From Prototheca cutis (taxonomy: Eukaryota; Chlorophyta; Trebouxiophyceae; Chlorellales; Chlorellaceae), in the NCBI GenBank assembly GCA_002897115.2, contig BCIH01000001.1, forward strand, positions 1,850,039-1,914,038: a stretch of DNA of 64,000 bases. The letters are read 5' to 3'. The notes below the pieces were generated by a model. It searched no databases. It had not been told where the DNA came from and saw nothing but the letters and a program-made list of their open reading frames with translations. A program made the position numbers and the translations under genes. This document shows positions 49,526 through 59,570 of the stretch, one piece after another. The number at the start of each line of letters is the position of its first letter. Within the stretch, counting starts at the first letter, position 1.

Positions 49526-49699
49526 GCAAGAATAATGCAACCAGCTCAGCCAGCAACAGCGTCACATCACCCCGGGGGTTGCTGGGCATCACTGGTGGCT
49601 GTGAATTGTCACCCCCCACCGGGCAAGAGGAAGGTGGACCACCTCAATGATGGACCACCTCCGGGGCTGTTTTTCCTTTCCCGGGGAAGGGAAGGAGCC

Positions 49700-49719
49700 C
49701 TGGGGGTTTCGACCCCCAG
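49700..49719 (-). other. Perfect hairpin downstream of the Fanzor-like fragment
   Basis: Seven-base perfect stem CTGGGGG/CCCCCAG around a 6-base loop, 44 bases beyond the Fanzor-like stop on the minus strand and within copy B only. It could belong to a guide-RNA scaffold; this is inference from position. Confidence 0.4.
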
Positions 49720-49762
49720 TTGGGAAGGCTGTAACCCCCCAGGATGGATGGATGGATGTTCA

Positions 49763-50029
49763 TCAGCACTGCGGCGCTGGGCGCTGGAAGCACAGAGGCC
49801 ACTGGCCGGTCTTCCGCAGGCTCTGCACGATGTGCCTCATGCTCAGACACGCCATCAAGTCTCGGTTCCAGAGACGATGCTCGCTGTTCGGGGGCCGGCA
49901 CTTCTCGTTGGTGCAGCACCAGCTGATGGCACACCGCTGTGAGTGTCTGCTCTCTGCATGACCTTCCCTGCTGCCAAGAAGGAACCCAACCCATTCTCTG
50001 AGCGACGCGGCAAGGGAATGTGGTCAAAC
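49763..50029 (-). pseudogene. Fanzor-like C-terminal fragment in repeat copy B
   Basis: The minus-strand frame is open from about 50029 to TGA at 49765-49763. It reads SWCCTNEKCRPP, then HRLWNRDLMACLSMRHIVQS, then GQWPLCFQR. This is the C-x-n-C zinc ribbon plus RuvC-III (NRD) plus G..P..F.R end seen in Fanzor/TnpB-like proteins. Nothing upstream supplies the RuvC-I or Glu motifs, and the right arm has stops in this frame before it, so it is a fragment. Its sequence differs clearly from the Fanzor ORF at 8.8-9.45 kb. The family call rests on short motifs. Confidence 0.5.
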
Positions 50030-50115
50030 AGGCATTTTGTTTGGGAAATATGTCCTTGCTGTGCAGGTGGGAGTCGACGAATGTCCAGAAGATTTCATCA
50101 ATTTTGCCCTGCACG

Positions 50116-50434
50116 GTACACTTGAAGAGGATAGAATGCAACGGGGATCAGCCCTAGTGATGAAAGGGGGAAACCACCAAAAGGAATGAGAGCAAGGACA
50201 GGCAAACCAGATGGTGTAGGAGTTGCTGCTGTCCATGAAATTCCTCAAACGTGAGGGATGCCATGGCACATGTGATTGCGATGCAGCACATACCGTTGGG
50301 CTTTGGAATCCCAGTCAACCATCCCAGTACAGGGATGGCTGCTTGTTGATTTTTTTTGCAAGAGGGTTGTCTCCTGCGGGGTGTCCCGGCTCCGGGCACT
50401 CTCGTCCTTTTCCGCGGTGCACACGCTTGCTCGT
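50116..50434. other. 3' flank of the CAMTA gene
   Basis: About 320 bases between repeat copy B and the CAMTA stop, expected to be CAMTA 3'UTR. No TGTAA on the minus strand was found. The minus-strand frame continuing past the stop is not homologous to ankyrin or IQ regions. Confidence 0.45.
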
Positions 50435-53400
50435 TCACATGACGACGTGCCTGTACTCGAATGTCATCTGGTTGCTGACGGGCACGCCATCGCCGAGTGT
50501 GAGGAACAGGCTGACGCTGCCAGGTGCTCGGGCCCGTGGCACGACGCACTTGATCACCTTTGAGTTCATGACCACCGCCGGAATCTCGACGTCGCCAAAG
50601 CACAGGTGCACACGGCGTGCCCACTGCCCTGCACCGCGCTCCACCTCGCCTGCATTGGACACAGGGTTGGCGTCAGGCAGTTGGCGAGGACGGTGGTTTG
50701 CATGGGAGTGCACGGCCCCGCGAGGCAGGGCTGCCGGGGGAAGTCCCATGGCCATGCACTCACCCACCCATCGTCTCCCCTTTCTGACCTGCAACCCCCC
50801 AAACCCAATCACACGCACCAGCGATGAACATCTTGTCACCGCCCAGGACCGAGCATCCGTCTGGCGTAAAGTCCTCGATGCGGAAGCGCAGGGCCGGCTC
50901 GACGTCGTCGCTACCTGCTGAGCTACATGCGGTGCCGCTGTCGGTGCTGCGCTGCGTCAGCAGCGCCCCCGACGACTCCTCCGCGATGGCCGCCGGCCTG
51001 GCAGTGGCAGCCTGGTGCGCCGCCAGCGCCGCGACCGCGTCGACCTCGTCGATGCTCATGTTTTTCAGCAGCGCGCGCGTCTCGGCCTCGCCGCCACCGG
51101 TGGGGGAGGACGTTGCGTCCCGCGCCCGATCGTCGGCGATCGGATCGGCGTCCATCAAACGGCCCGTGGACGAGCGGCCCAAGGAGCCGGCCCCCGCAGT
51201 CGTATCACCGTCAGCGGAACGACCTGTCAACGAGCGGCCGAATGCGCCTCCGGCATCGCTGGAGCTGCCGGAGCCGCGCTGGGAGGCGATCCAGGCCGCC
51301 AGAGACGTCGGCGCGGCGCCCGGCCCCCCTCCCGCCGTATCGACACGGGACTGGAACAGCGCTGCAGCGCCCGAGATGCTGCCCGGTGCGCGACGCGGCG
51401 GACCCAGGAACGAGGTGAACCGGAACAGTGGGTTGTGCGAATCAATCATCGCCACGTGGTCCTCGTCTGCGATGAGATCGTCCCCCGCAAGACTACCCCG
51501 TGCGGCACGAACCGGTCCCAGCTTGGCCGCACGGGACTCGCGAGCCGCTGATGCCGCCGCCTCACGTGGGGCCTCGGGGTCGGGCCGAGGTAACGCCGTC
51601 GGCGGGCGGCGCCGGGTCCCGGCACCTGAACTGCCGCCGCCGATGTCCGGGCTGCTGCCGTAGCAGGGGCGCACGTCGCTGCGGCCCCGGTCCGCTAGGA
51701 CACGGCTGGGATCGGAGCACACGCCCCGGAACACCTGGACCTGCACGCCTCCGCCACTGGATGGTGGTGGCGTGGCGAGGCCATCCGCGCCCACAGTTGT
51801 CGTACCGTGGGGCGATCCCGAGACGCGACCTAAATGTCCAGACGAATGGCCGCTGACCTCGCCGTCCTCATCGCCGCCGGTCACGGGTGACGGCTGCAGC
51901 TGGCCCGACACCGTGGCCGTCGTAGCCGCCGCCGACGCCGCCGCTGCTGCGGCAGCAGCCGCTGCCATGGCAGACGACGAAGAGAACCCTTCAGGCTCGC
52001 TCTCGGTGCGCCCATCGCTGAGGACGCCGTCGGTCCGTGCATCGTCGAGCTCGTCGCCTGCCAGCGAGGACTGGACCGAATGGCGGCGGACTTGCTCGCG
52101 TCGCTGCAACGCCGCACGCTGGCGCAGGTAGTCCTGCAGCCGTGGCGGCGACAGCGACCCCGCCGCCTGCTGAGACTCTGAGCCCTGCTGCGAGGATGCG
52201 CCGGCCGCCCACGAACCCTGGGCGTTGTTCGTTCCTGGAAGCTCCACGATCACCCCGGGGGAAGCGGCGGTGACCGCCATGGCTCCACCACTCGACGCCA
52301 GGCCCGGTCGACCGCTGGCGCCGACAAAGGCGATGCCCGCGGATGACGTCATGCGTGAGGTGGGTGACACGGCCCCCGGGTCGAACACCTTCGAGGGCGA
52401 GCGCGAGGCCTCTGGCCCCACCGGCTCGTCGTCGTCGTGGGCAGAGGGCCAGGACGTCAGACTAAATTCCAGCTGGCCCCGCATGGATGGCCCCGCGCCG
52501 GCCTGCGCGGCCCAGAGCTCCATGAGCCGGCCCACGCCCGAGGAGGTCCGGCGGTCGGCGGCCGTCATGCTGGGAACGCGCTGCGGCGACAGCATGAGTT
52601 CCAGGCTCGACATCACGCCACTCCCTGCCACGGGCGCGCCCTCGTCCAGGGGCAGGCTTCCAGTCGTCAGGCTGGCGGCAGCTGCCCCTCCAGCAACTGT
52701 GCCACCGCCCATGCCACTCAGCGACAGGTGCGGGAACACCGCACGAGCAAGCTCCGCGTCGCTGGCCGAAAAGGACAGCTGCTGCAGCAGCTGACGCGCG
52801 GGGGAAGGCGACCCCGCGGGTGCGGCACCTGCCCCGCCACCAACACCAGCGCCAACGCCACCAGCGGTGGCGCTGTTGAGCGACCGTTCCATCGGCCCCC
52901 CAGGAGGCCCCGGTGCGGCCTCCATCTGTTCGGCTAAGCTGCGCGAGATGTACAGGACACCCGGCATCGGCCGCGTCGTCGCGAGCGAGCCGCCCTCGGG
53001 GCCCTCGCCTGCAACCAGCGCCGCGTCCAGGTCGCCGCTCTCCGCCCCAGACTCCAGCGCCTGGATATACTGCCGGCTCAGCAGCTCGTCAAACGACGCG
53101 CCGCTGGGCTGGGGCCAGTACCGAGCCCCGGGCGCCAAGGCCTCCGCGTCGTCCACCTGGTCGAGCTGCCGTGGCGGCCGCCGGGCTCCTGCATCCCTGA
53201 GCTGTCGCTGCTGCTGCGGTGCGGTGGAGGCAGCCCGGTAGGCCGCGCCATGGGCCCCAACCACCTGCTGCTGTGGATCATGCTGATGTTGACGCTGATG
53301 CACTGCGCCAGTCGGCGGAATGCCTCCCACCGTGGCAGCAGCGGCAGAGGCCTCGGCATGGGCCCGACGGGCAACATCCGAGGGCATGCGGAAGAGCGGC

Positions 53401-54912
53401 GGCACGGTGCCGCCCGCGGCGGCGGCCGCGGCGGCCCGCCACTGCTCGTCCAGCGAGGGCAGGCCCTCGACCGTGCCAGGTCTCACCCCGCCAGGGCTCA
53501 TCAGCATGTCCAGACCAAAACTGACATCGGAGGGGAAGCGAGGCAGCGCGCTGGCCTGTCGGTCATCCACCGTCAGGCCCGGCACCGCTCCAAATCCGGC
53601 GCCCGCGTGCGCCGGCCACGCCGCATGCAGGTCTGCGTCGCCCCCCACACTCCCGCGTTGCGAGTGCGGCTGGTGCGAATGCAGTGGAGCCGAGCCGTGG
53701 TGGTAGTGGTGGCCGTACGGGGCCGCATGGGCACCAGGCACTGCCACCGCCATATTGGGCCCAGTGCTGCTGCTGGCACCGCCCTGGGACGACATGCCCA
53801 GGCTGCTGGGCTCGTACTCGGTGTCTGCCTGGCTGGCCTGCCCCGCCAGCGACCCGTCCGTCCCCAGACTGTCGTCGGCAAACAGCTCCGCGTATCGCGC
53901 GGGCCGCCCGCGTGCGGCACGCTGGGGCCGGCGTGACCGGCCATCAGCCCAGCCGTCATCGTCATCGTACATGCTGGGGCTCATGCGCTTCAAGTCCCCG
54001 GCCCCGGCCTTTTGCGTCCGTGTGCTCGTCGTGCAAAGATAATGCACCAGCACCGCATAGTCCAACTCGCGCTCCAGCAGCCAGTAGCACCGGCGCTGTG
54101 TGCGCGCGTGTATGGAGTGGAGGGGGGAGCACGTTGGGACGGATTTGAAAGAGACATTGAAACAGGGAATCAGTCGAGTGCGGACGGGGCCCCAGGTAGG
54201 CCTCGCGGGCAAGGGGGGAAACTGATGCGCCCTTGCAAACAGACAAGCAACATCCATGCCAACAACAAAAATCTGTGCCAGCTTCAAAGGCGCTGCGGCA
54301 GAAGGACCCAGCACCAAAAACAATTGACAAGCACCTGCAGGAAGTTCTCCTCGTCGGCATGCGCATAGTAGCAGTTGAGCCGCTCGACGTTGCCAACCTT
54401 GAGCTTCTCGTGCGTCTCCCGGATCGTCTTGTTGTCTGGGCGCAGGATGTGGTGTGGGTCCCACATGAGTCGGCGGCTCATGTCTGAGCGGCATGAACCT
54501 GTCTCAAACCTCCTGAACCCTGTCACTCCCATTCCCACGCACCAGGCTTCCTTCTCCACCTGTGCCCGTCCTTGCGAAAGGTCCGGCATGCCGTCCTGTT
54601 GACGAGGAACAGCGTGCCACCTGCATGGATTGTGAGGGGCAGCTGGCGGTTGTGGGCACCGGCTTTGCCTGCTGTGGAGGGTTCATGGTTCATGCCAAGA
54701 GAAGGGCGGAGGCTTTCCCGCAACGCACCGTCCGGCAGCTCTGGGGCGCTCCCGGAAAGGGGCAGATGGCCGTCAACAGCCAATTGCAGGAGTTCGAAGA
54801 CCTCGTTGTTCTTGAGCCATGACGTCCTGGCCTTCCGCACGATGTCCTGCGTGGCCTCCGGCACCTCTGCCGAGTCGGGGTCCAGGGGCTGTGCGGGCTG
54901 TGGCATGGTCAT
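50435..54912 (-). CDS. CAMTA-type transcription factor lacking ankyrin/IQ regions
   Basis: CAMTAs are plant/animal CG-1 transcription factors normally regulated by calmodulin. The start ATG is at 54912. CG-1 DNA-binding domain: ARTSWLKNNEVFELLQ, GGTLFLVNRTACRTFRKDGH with RWRRK, THEKLKVGNVERLNCYYAHA, and RRCYWLLERELDYAVLVHYL. A single very long exon (about 54095-50820) encodes roughly 1090 residues of low-complexity Ser/Gly/Ala/Pro sequence. It is followed by IEDFTPDGCSVLGGDKMFIA and the IPT/TIG domain (VHLCFGDVEIPAVVMNSKVI, CVVPRARAPGSVSLFL). The ORF then ends NQMTFEYRHVVM with a stop, so the ankyrin repeats and IQ calmodulin-binding motifs that follow TIG in land-plant CAMTAs are missing. 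Confidence 0.88.
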
Positions 54913-55492
54913 GTAATTTAGGAGAAAGAATCGGGGGGGGGTTCACAGGTCAGTGCCCGCGCGCCGGTTCCCAGACGAGCCTGGGCATCAAGCCAGCAAC
55001 GTCAAACCCCATGCACAAGGGGCTTCGCAGGGGACGCAGGGCAAGGGCGTCTACGACGCGCAGGGCAGGTCCCGCAACCCGGGGTGGGCAATTTTAATTA
55101 CAAATGTGCTTCCACCTGACCCAATAAACTTGTTGTGACAGCCTCCGATTCGCTGTCCGGGTACGAAACGCGTCCGGTAAATGAAGGCACCCGGGGCCAG
55201 GTGGAAAATTCGTGATAGGCGGCACCTTCCGCTGGTGTCCAATGGACCGTGTGTGTGTTGGAGGCACCCTTGGCCCTGCCAACATCCTCCCGCCCTGGAA
55301 CAGCTGTCAAACTGTGTCATGTGTGGTTCGTCGCCCCAATTCTCAGGTGCCCCGACGCAGGGTGTCCCCGGATCTTCGAACGCGGATCCGAGGCTGAGCC
55401 AGGTTCGCGGAGCGGAGTCCTAGACCGCGGTTGCCGACAGCTACCTGTGCGCATGATGAGTTATTCTCCCCCTTTTTCGCATCTTTACATCC
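54913..55492. other. Intergenic, 5' of CAMTA gene
   Basis: About 580 bases between the CAMTA start and the FtsJ-like stop (both minus). It should contain the CAMTA promoter and the FtsJ-like 3'UTR. ORFs here show no family features. Confidence 0.5.
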
Positions 55493-57080
55493 TCACGGCA
55501 GCACACATCCGTTTACCTCGGGCTCATTCAGGCCAGAATCTTCCTGAAGAGCGGCATGGTTGTCGCCGCCGCCCTGGCCCTTGGTGGCGAGGCAGGTGCG
55601 TTCGTGCGCCGTGTTGGCCAGCAGCCAGACAACCTCAATCCCCTCGAACCCCGCCAGCTCCGGGCATGTTTTGGGATCCCAGACCTTGTCGCGCGAGCGC
55701 GAGAAGAACTTGAGTGTCAGGACCAGCCTGCCACCCGGGCGGAGCAGGGGCAGTAGGGGTGCCACCATCTTGACCATGGCAACAGGGTGTTTGTTCATGT
55801 CGGAGACCAGCAGGTCGGCACGCCCTCCCCAGGGCGCCAGTGCGCACTGGATGGCCGGCACCGCGTCCTCGGCCTTGGCCCGCACGTGCGTCAGATTTGG
55901 CAGGGCCAGCGCCGCAGGGCTCATGTCGGCGGGGTCCACCGACACTACGTGCGCCATGCTTGCCGCCAGCAACGTGGACCAGCCTCCGGGCGAGGCTCCT
56001 TGAAGTGGATAGGAGCATGGGGTGGGGGCCGGGTCGGGTACGTGTCTGGAGGCGCCACCGGGTGGTTGGCAGGAGTCGCAATGCTCGGTGTGGGGCCGGC
56101 TGCTGCTGTCAACAATTTCCCCCCCTCCCACAACACACCCACACTGACATAACTCCAGCACAAACAGGGTCCGATGCACACTGTACTCCATCACCGCTCC
56201 ATTACACCATAACCAACAACAATGGGACACTGAGACAGCCAGCACTCACCGAGGTCGATGGCCACGCCGCCGCGGGGCTCGTGCCTGATCCATGCGAGCG
56301 CTTCGGCCAGCTTGGAGGTCGCCTTGCACAGCGGCCCATCCAGTCGTGGCCGTGTGAAGGCAGTCATGCGGAACATGGTCTCGGTGGGGGCCAGGCACCA
56401 CGCGACCCCGGCCTCCGTCTCCACCACATCCAGCACATGCGTGTGGTCGACCGGCTGAAGGTCCCATGATAACGGCAGCTCCTCCTGCAACAGGCTCACG
56501 GGGGAGGCTGGTATGGTGCCAGTTTCCAGACAGGGCTGCCCCATCCCTTGTGCAGACTGGGGCAAGAGTGCAAAGGCCCAAACATTCGGTAGTGGCTCGA
56601 GCAAGCAGCGGCCCAAAACGCACGGCAGCTACTACCGCGCCTTCCCCGCCACTCCAACGCACCGCCAGCCACTGCTCAAGCTTGCGGGGGAAGCACTGCA
56701 GCCGAACACGGCCCTGCGGCACCGGTGTCGCTGTCAGCAGCCTGACCATCTCCTGCATGCCAGTGCGAGAGTTTGTGTGGCGCGCTCGTCCCAACCATTC
56801 AAGAGTGGAGGATGGCAGCCTAAACACGCCATCTCAAAGTGCAGTTGCAGAATAATGTCCAGAGGTCTCTGGCTCCAACACAGTTTCCCAAACCCGAACG
56901 GCCCTCACCTCCCGACGGGCGGATCGGCTGGTCACCCAGTACACTCGCATGATGGCCCACTCGATGACCGAATCACGCAGCCAAGCTTCAAATTCCACGC
57001 GGGACTTGCGCATGCCCTTGAGTACAACCAGGCACGGCCCGACATAGTCCGTCCTGGGGCCTACCTCCACAGCCTGAGGC
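55493..57080 (-). CDS. FtsJ/RlmM-like rRNA 2'-O-methyltransferase
   Basis: SAM-dependent ribose methyltransferase. The Rossmann SAM site is DLGASPGGWSTLLAASMAHV (split by an intron after DLG). The K-D-K-E tetrad of the FtsJ/RrmJ fold is visible: Lys in CKATSKLAEALAWI, Asp in ADLLVSDMNKHP, Lys in RLVLTLKFFSR and Glu in ANTAHERTCLATKG. The N-terminal part (RVRLQCFPRKLEQWLAV, VLDVVETEAGVAWCL) fits RlmM-like proteins better than short FtsJ. It ends NEPEVNGCVLP. The 5' end is uncertain: an exon near 56990-56900 (VEFEAWLRDSVIEWAIMRVY) may belong, and I found no clear ATG. Confidence 0.75.
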
Positions 57081-57944
57081 GGTTGGGGGCCAAGGAAGCA
57101 TTGGGATGGCCAGCACCACGCCTGACTCAATACGCACGTGCAAAGCCTATGTCTGACATCGAATGTCTGAGAGGGGGACCGTAGAACCTCCAAACATGGT
57201 CGCCCTGTGCCCGAATAAGAATTGGCCTAGAACGGGAGCCCGAGACGCACCTCCGACCCGCATCCCTCGGGGAAGAATGTGCCCGCTCGATGGAGCATGA
57301 CACAACGCCATGCGTGTGTTTGGGACTGAAACTGCACGACTGCATCTGCCTCGGGGGTAGCAAGGCATGCCTCCTGGGCAGGAGAGGGAGCCCCACACAT
57401 CGAGCGTGGCGGCGGGGAGTCGCCGCAACAGGTCCTGTCCTGCTCTTCTCTACTGTGAGCTTCTCCTCTCTGCCAACAAAAATTCAGAGTACATGTAACA
57501 TGTCAATGAAATAGTCCTTTCAAGTCTTCGGTCCTTGAAGAGCGCGGGTGGAGAAGCTCGCAAGTACACGGCAAGTCGGCTTGAACGGGCCAAGGGGCCC
57601 AAGGGCGAGGGCAAAGGGCAGGGCCCATCCCCCTCCAGCTGTAGTGCGGCGCCAAAAAGGAACCAGCACATGTGCTCACTCATAATCTTCCCAATGCACG
57701 GAACGTAGTCATTGCTGAAAAAAAATGGCGGGCAGACTCCAACGCCTCTGCTCCCACTGGTCCCGTCACGATGTGAGGTGGAGACCCTGTTCTGCAAAGC
57801 CCTTCCTCGCCTACATGACAGCAGGCAGGGATGGCACCCAGTCATGTGCTGCGGCAGCAATCAGTTACAAACATTTGCAGGGCTTTCCTGGCAGAGGCAG
57901 GACTACCAAGCATGGGTGCATTCACAGTGGCACAGCCACTGCTC
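57081..57944. other. Intergenic, 5' of FtsJ-like gene
   Basis: About 860 bases between the FtsJ-like gene and the Sel1-protein stop, both minus. It may hide 5' exons of the FtsJ-like gene. No recognisable protein or RNA feature was found. Confidence 0.4.
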
Positions 57945-58509
57945 TCAAATCTCGCAGTATACGCGGTGCATGCGGTACCCCCTCCGCCGTGCCTTCTCCA
58001 TCCACTCCCTCCCACGCTCGGGGTTTGCCTTGCATCCGTAGCCCTCATTCAACATCTGACCCAGCAGCGCAGCGGCTTTCTGCGCATGGCCGTGCGGCAG
58101 CGATGGCAGCGGTCGGCGAGGAGGGAACCAGCGCATTCGCTGCATCGGCAGTGCCCACATCGCACGTGTGCATGCACAGTCACACCTCCCATGCCAAGAC
58201 CCAGCAACAACAGCCTATTAAATGCATCCAAGCAAAGCCATCACCAAAAGCCACTCCGCCCATCCAGCGTACCAAGTCTCCTCGGAGTGCTTCCCGCTCA
58301 GTCTCGGCATACCACCGCTTGAGCGCATCTTCAACCACGATGCTCAGCTTCTTGGGCCCGCCGATGACCACTCCTTCCGGGCTCAACACCGTGGAATCTG
58401 TTGCGAGACACGCAGGGGGAGGCTCAGTTCCGCGGGCGACATGTCCTGGGGGTTCAAGGCGAGGACCTTCCCCATCCATTCCAGCCGGCTGCTCACCCTT
58501 CGTGGACAT
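57945..58509 (-). CDS. Small Sel1-repeat protein
   Basis: Sel1-like repeats are TPR-like scaffolds for protein interaction. Two exons. The first (58509 to about 58250) starts MSTKGEQPAG and has VVIGGPKKLSIVVEDALKRW and YAETEREALRGDL before a gtacgc donor. The second begins KAAALLGQMLNEGYGCKANP and ends ERGREWMEKARRRGYRMHRV-YCEI. Only one Sel1-type repeat is obvious (A..LG.M...G.G...d...a..w...A...G). About 120 residues in total. Function unknown. It diverges from RPB9. Confidence 0.7.
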
Positions 58510-58985
58510 GGCGGGTTTGCGCGTGGCTCCACACAAGTAATGACTTCTAATGAGCGCGACACGAGCCGCAAAGGCTCCGCGCGGGATCGCCGGTGCCCAG
58601 GGACCGGAGGTCTTGCACGCACTCGCCGTCACGACTGTCCCCTCCACCAGTCCTGTCCGGGCACACTCTCGACGCCCCAAAATATATCGTGCCGAATGGT
58701 TATGGCTGCACCAGTGTCCCGTAAGCCAAGCTGATATGCATATGGCCACTGCGGTGGGGCCATGTCTTCGTGGGAGCCTGGGACGGCCTTCGATCCATTT
58801 CCTTCATCTGGAAATGCGAGCTCGAGTTCCTCAGCATGGCATGAAGGGAGCCCCTGGGTGACAATGCAAACTGATAGACAGATTTTTAAATTGACATTCA
58901 GATCGTGGGCATCTGCAAAATCTGGATTGTGCAGTTTGGTGGTGAGCAGACCGCGTGGGCCATCACCTGCCGTGCCGAGGCACAG
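58510..58985. promoter_or_regulatory. Divergent promoter region, Sel1 protein / RPB9
   Basis: 476 bases between outward-facing start codons. An in-frame GTG extension of RPB9 runs into this region but is not needed. No TATA element stands out. Confidence 0.5.
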
Positions 58986-59528
58986 ATGACTGGGCCGAAA
59001 CTGAAGTTTTGCCCCGAGTCGAACGACCTTTTGTACCCCAAGGAGGACCGAGCGAACAGGAAGCTCGTGTATCAGTGCCGGAACTGCCCGTATGTGGAGG
59101 ACGCAGACCCTAGCGACTGGTGTGTGTACAGGAACGAGATCCAGCACAGCTCCAAGGAGAAGCTTGTCGTCCTTCAGGCGAGCAGACTTCGGGGGCCGTG
59201 GTGGTGATGCAGGCGATTCGAGATTATAATCGGGGATGCACCTTTTGGTGGGAGCGCAGCGATGGAGAGAGCGGACCATGCCGAGGAGAGGGAGTCTGTT
59301 GTGGTGCGTGGTGTCTAGGCATTCACGAGCTCACAGTCTCCTTTCACATGTGCACTGTGTGGTCCACAGGATGTGCGGGCGGACCCTACGCTGCCACGTA
59401 CCAAGGACGTGCGTTGCCCGTCCTGCGGGCACAACGAGGCCGTCTTCTTCTCCGCCAGCACGGAAGAAGGCATGACACTCTTCTTCAACTGCACAAGCTG
59501 CGGACACCGGTGGCGGGACTATGTCTAG
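58986..59528 (+). CDS. RPB9: RNA polymerase II subunit RPB9
   Basis: Small zinc-ribbon subunit that supports transcription fidelity and start-site choice. Exons 58986-59177 and 59370-59528 give 116 residues, the usual size. Zinc ribbon 1 ([26 protein letters not shown]) lies in exon 1. Exon 2 holds [20 protein letters not shown] and the TFIIS-like ribbon with [14 protein letters not shown]. The first Cys pair is unusual: FCPESN has one Cys where many homologues have C-x2-C. Exons join in phase 0 only with a GC donor (CTTCAG|GCGAGC). It ends 43 bases from the convergent ciliary-protein gene. Confidence 0.93.
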
Positions 59529-59570
59529 CATAGAAGCTGCATGCAGGGATACGCTGCCTTTATCCGCCGG

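Larger units (their letters stand above)
49526..50115. repeat. Dispersed repeat, copy B, with Fanzor-like insert
   Basis: Left arm 49526-49659 and right arm about 49960-50115 match copy A at 42166-42525. The roughly 300 bases between them hold, on the minus strand, a Fanzor-like C-terminus (stop at 49763), then a hairpin (49700-49719), then the conserved left arm. Read on the minus strand this is the order of a TnpB-type element: nuclease end, structured RNA region, element end. A (GGAT)n run lies at 49743-49758. Confidence 0.75.

Noticed and set aside
55381..55410. ttcgaac-type sequence resembling a tRNA T-loop
   Set aside because: No acceptor stem, D-arm or anticodon arm can be built around it. 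I found no tRNA or rRNA gene in the window.
58629..59279. 216-residue minus-strand ORF across the RPB9 locus
   Set aside because: Antisense shadow of RPB9 exon 1 and its promoter.
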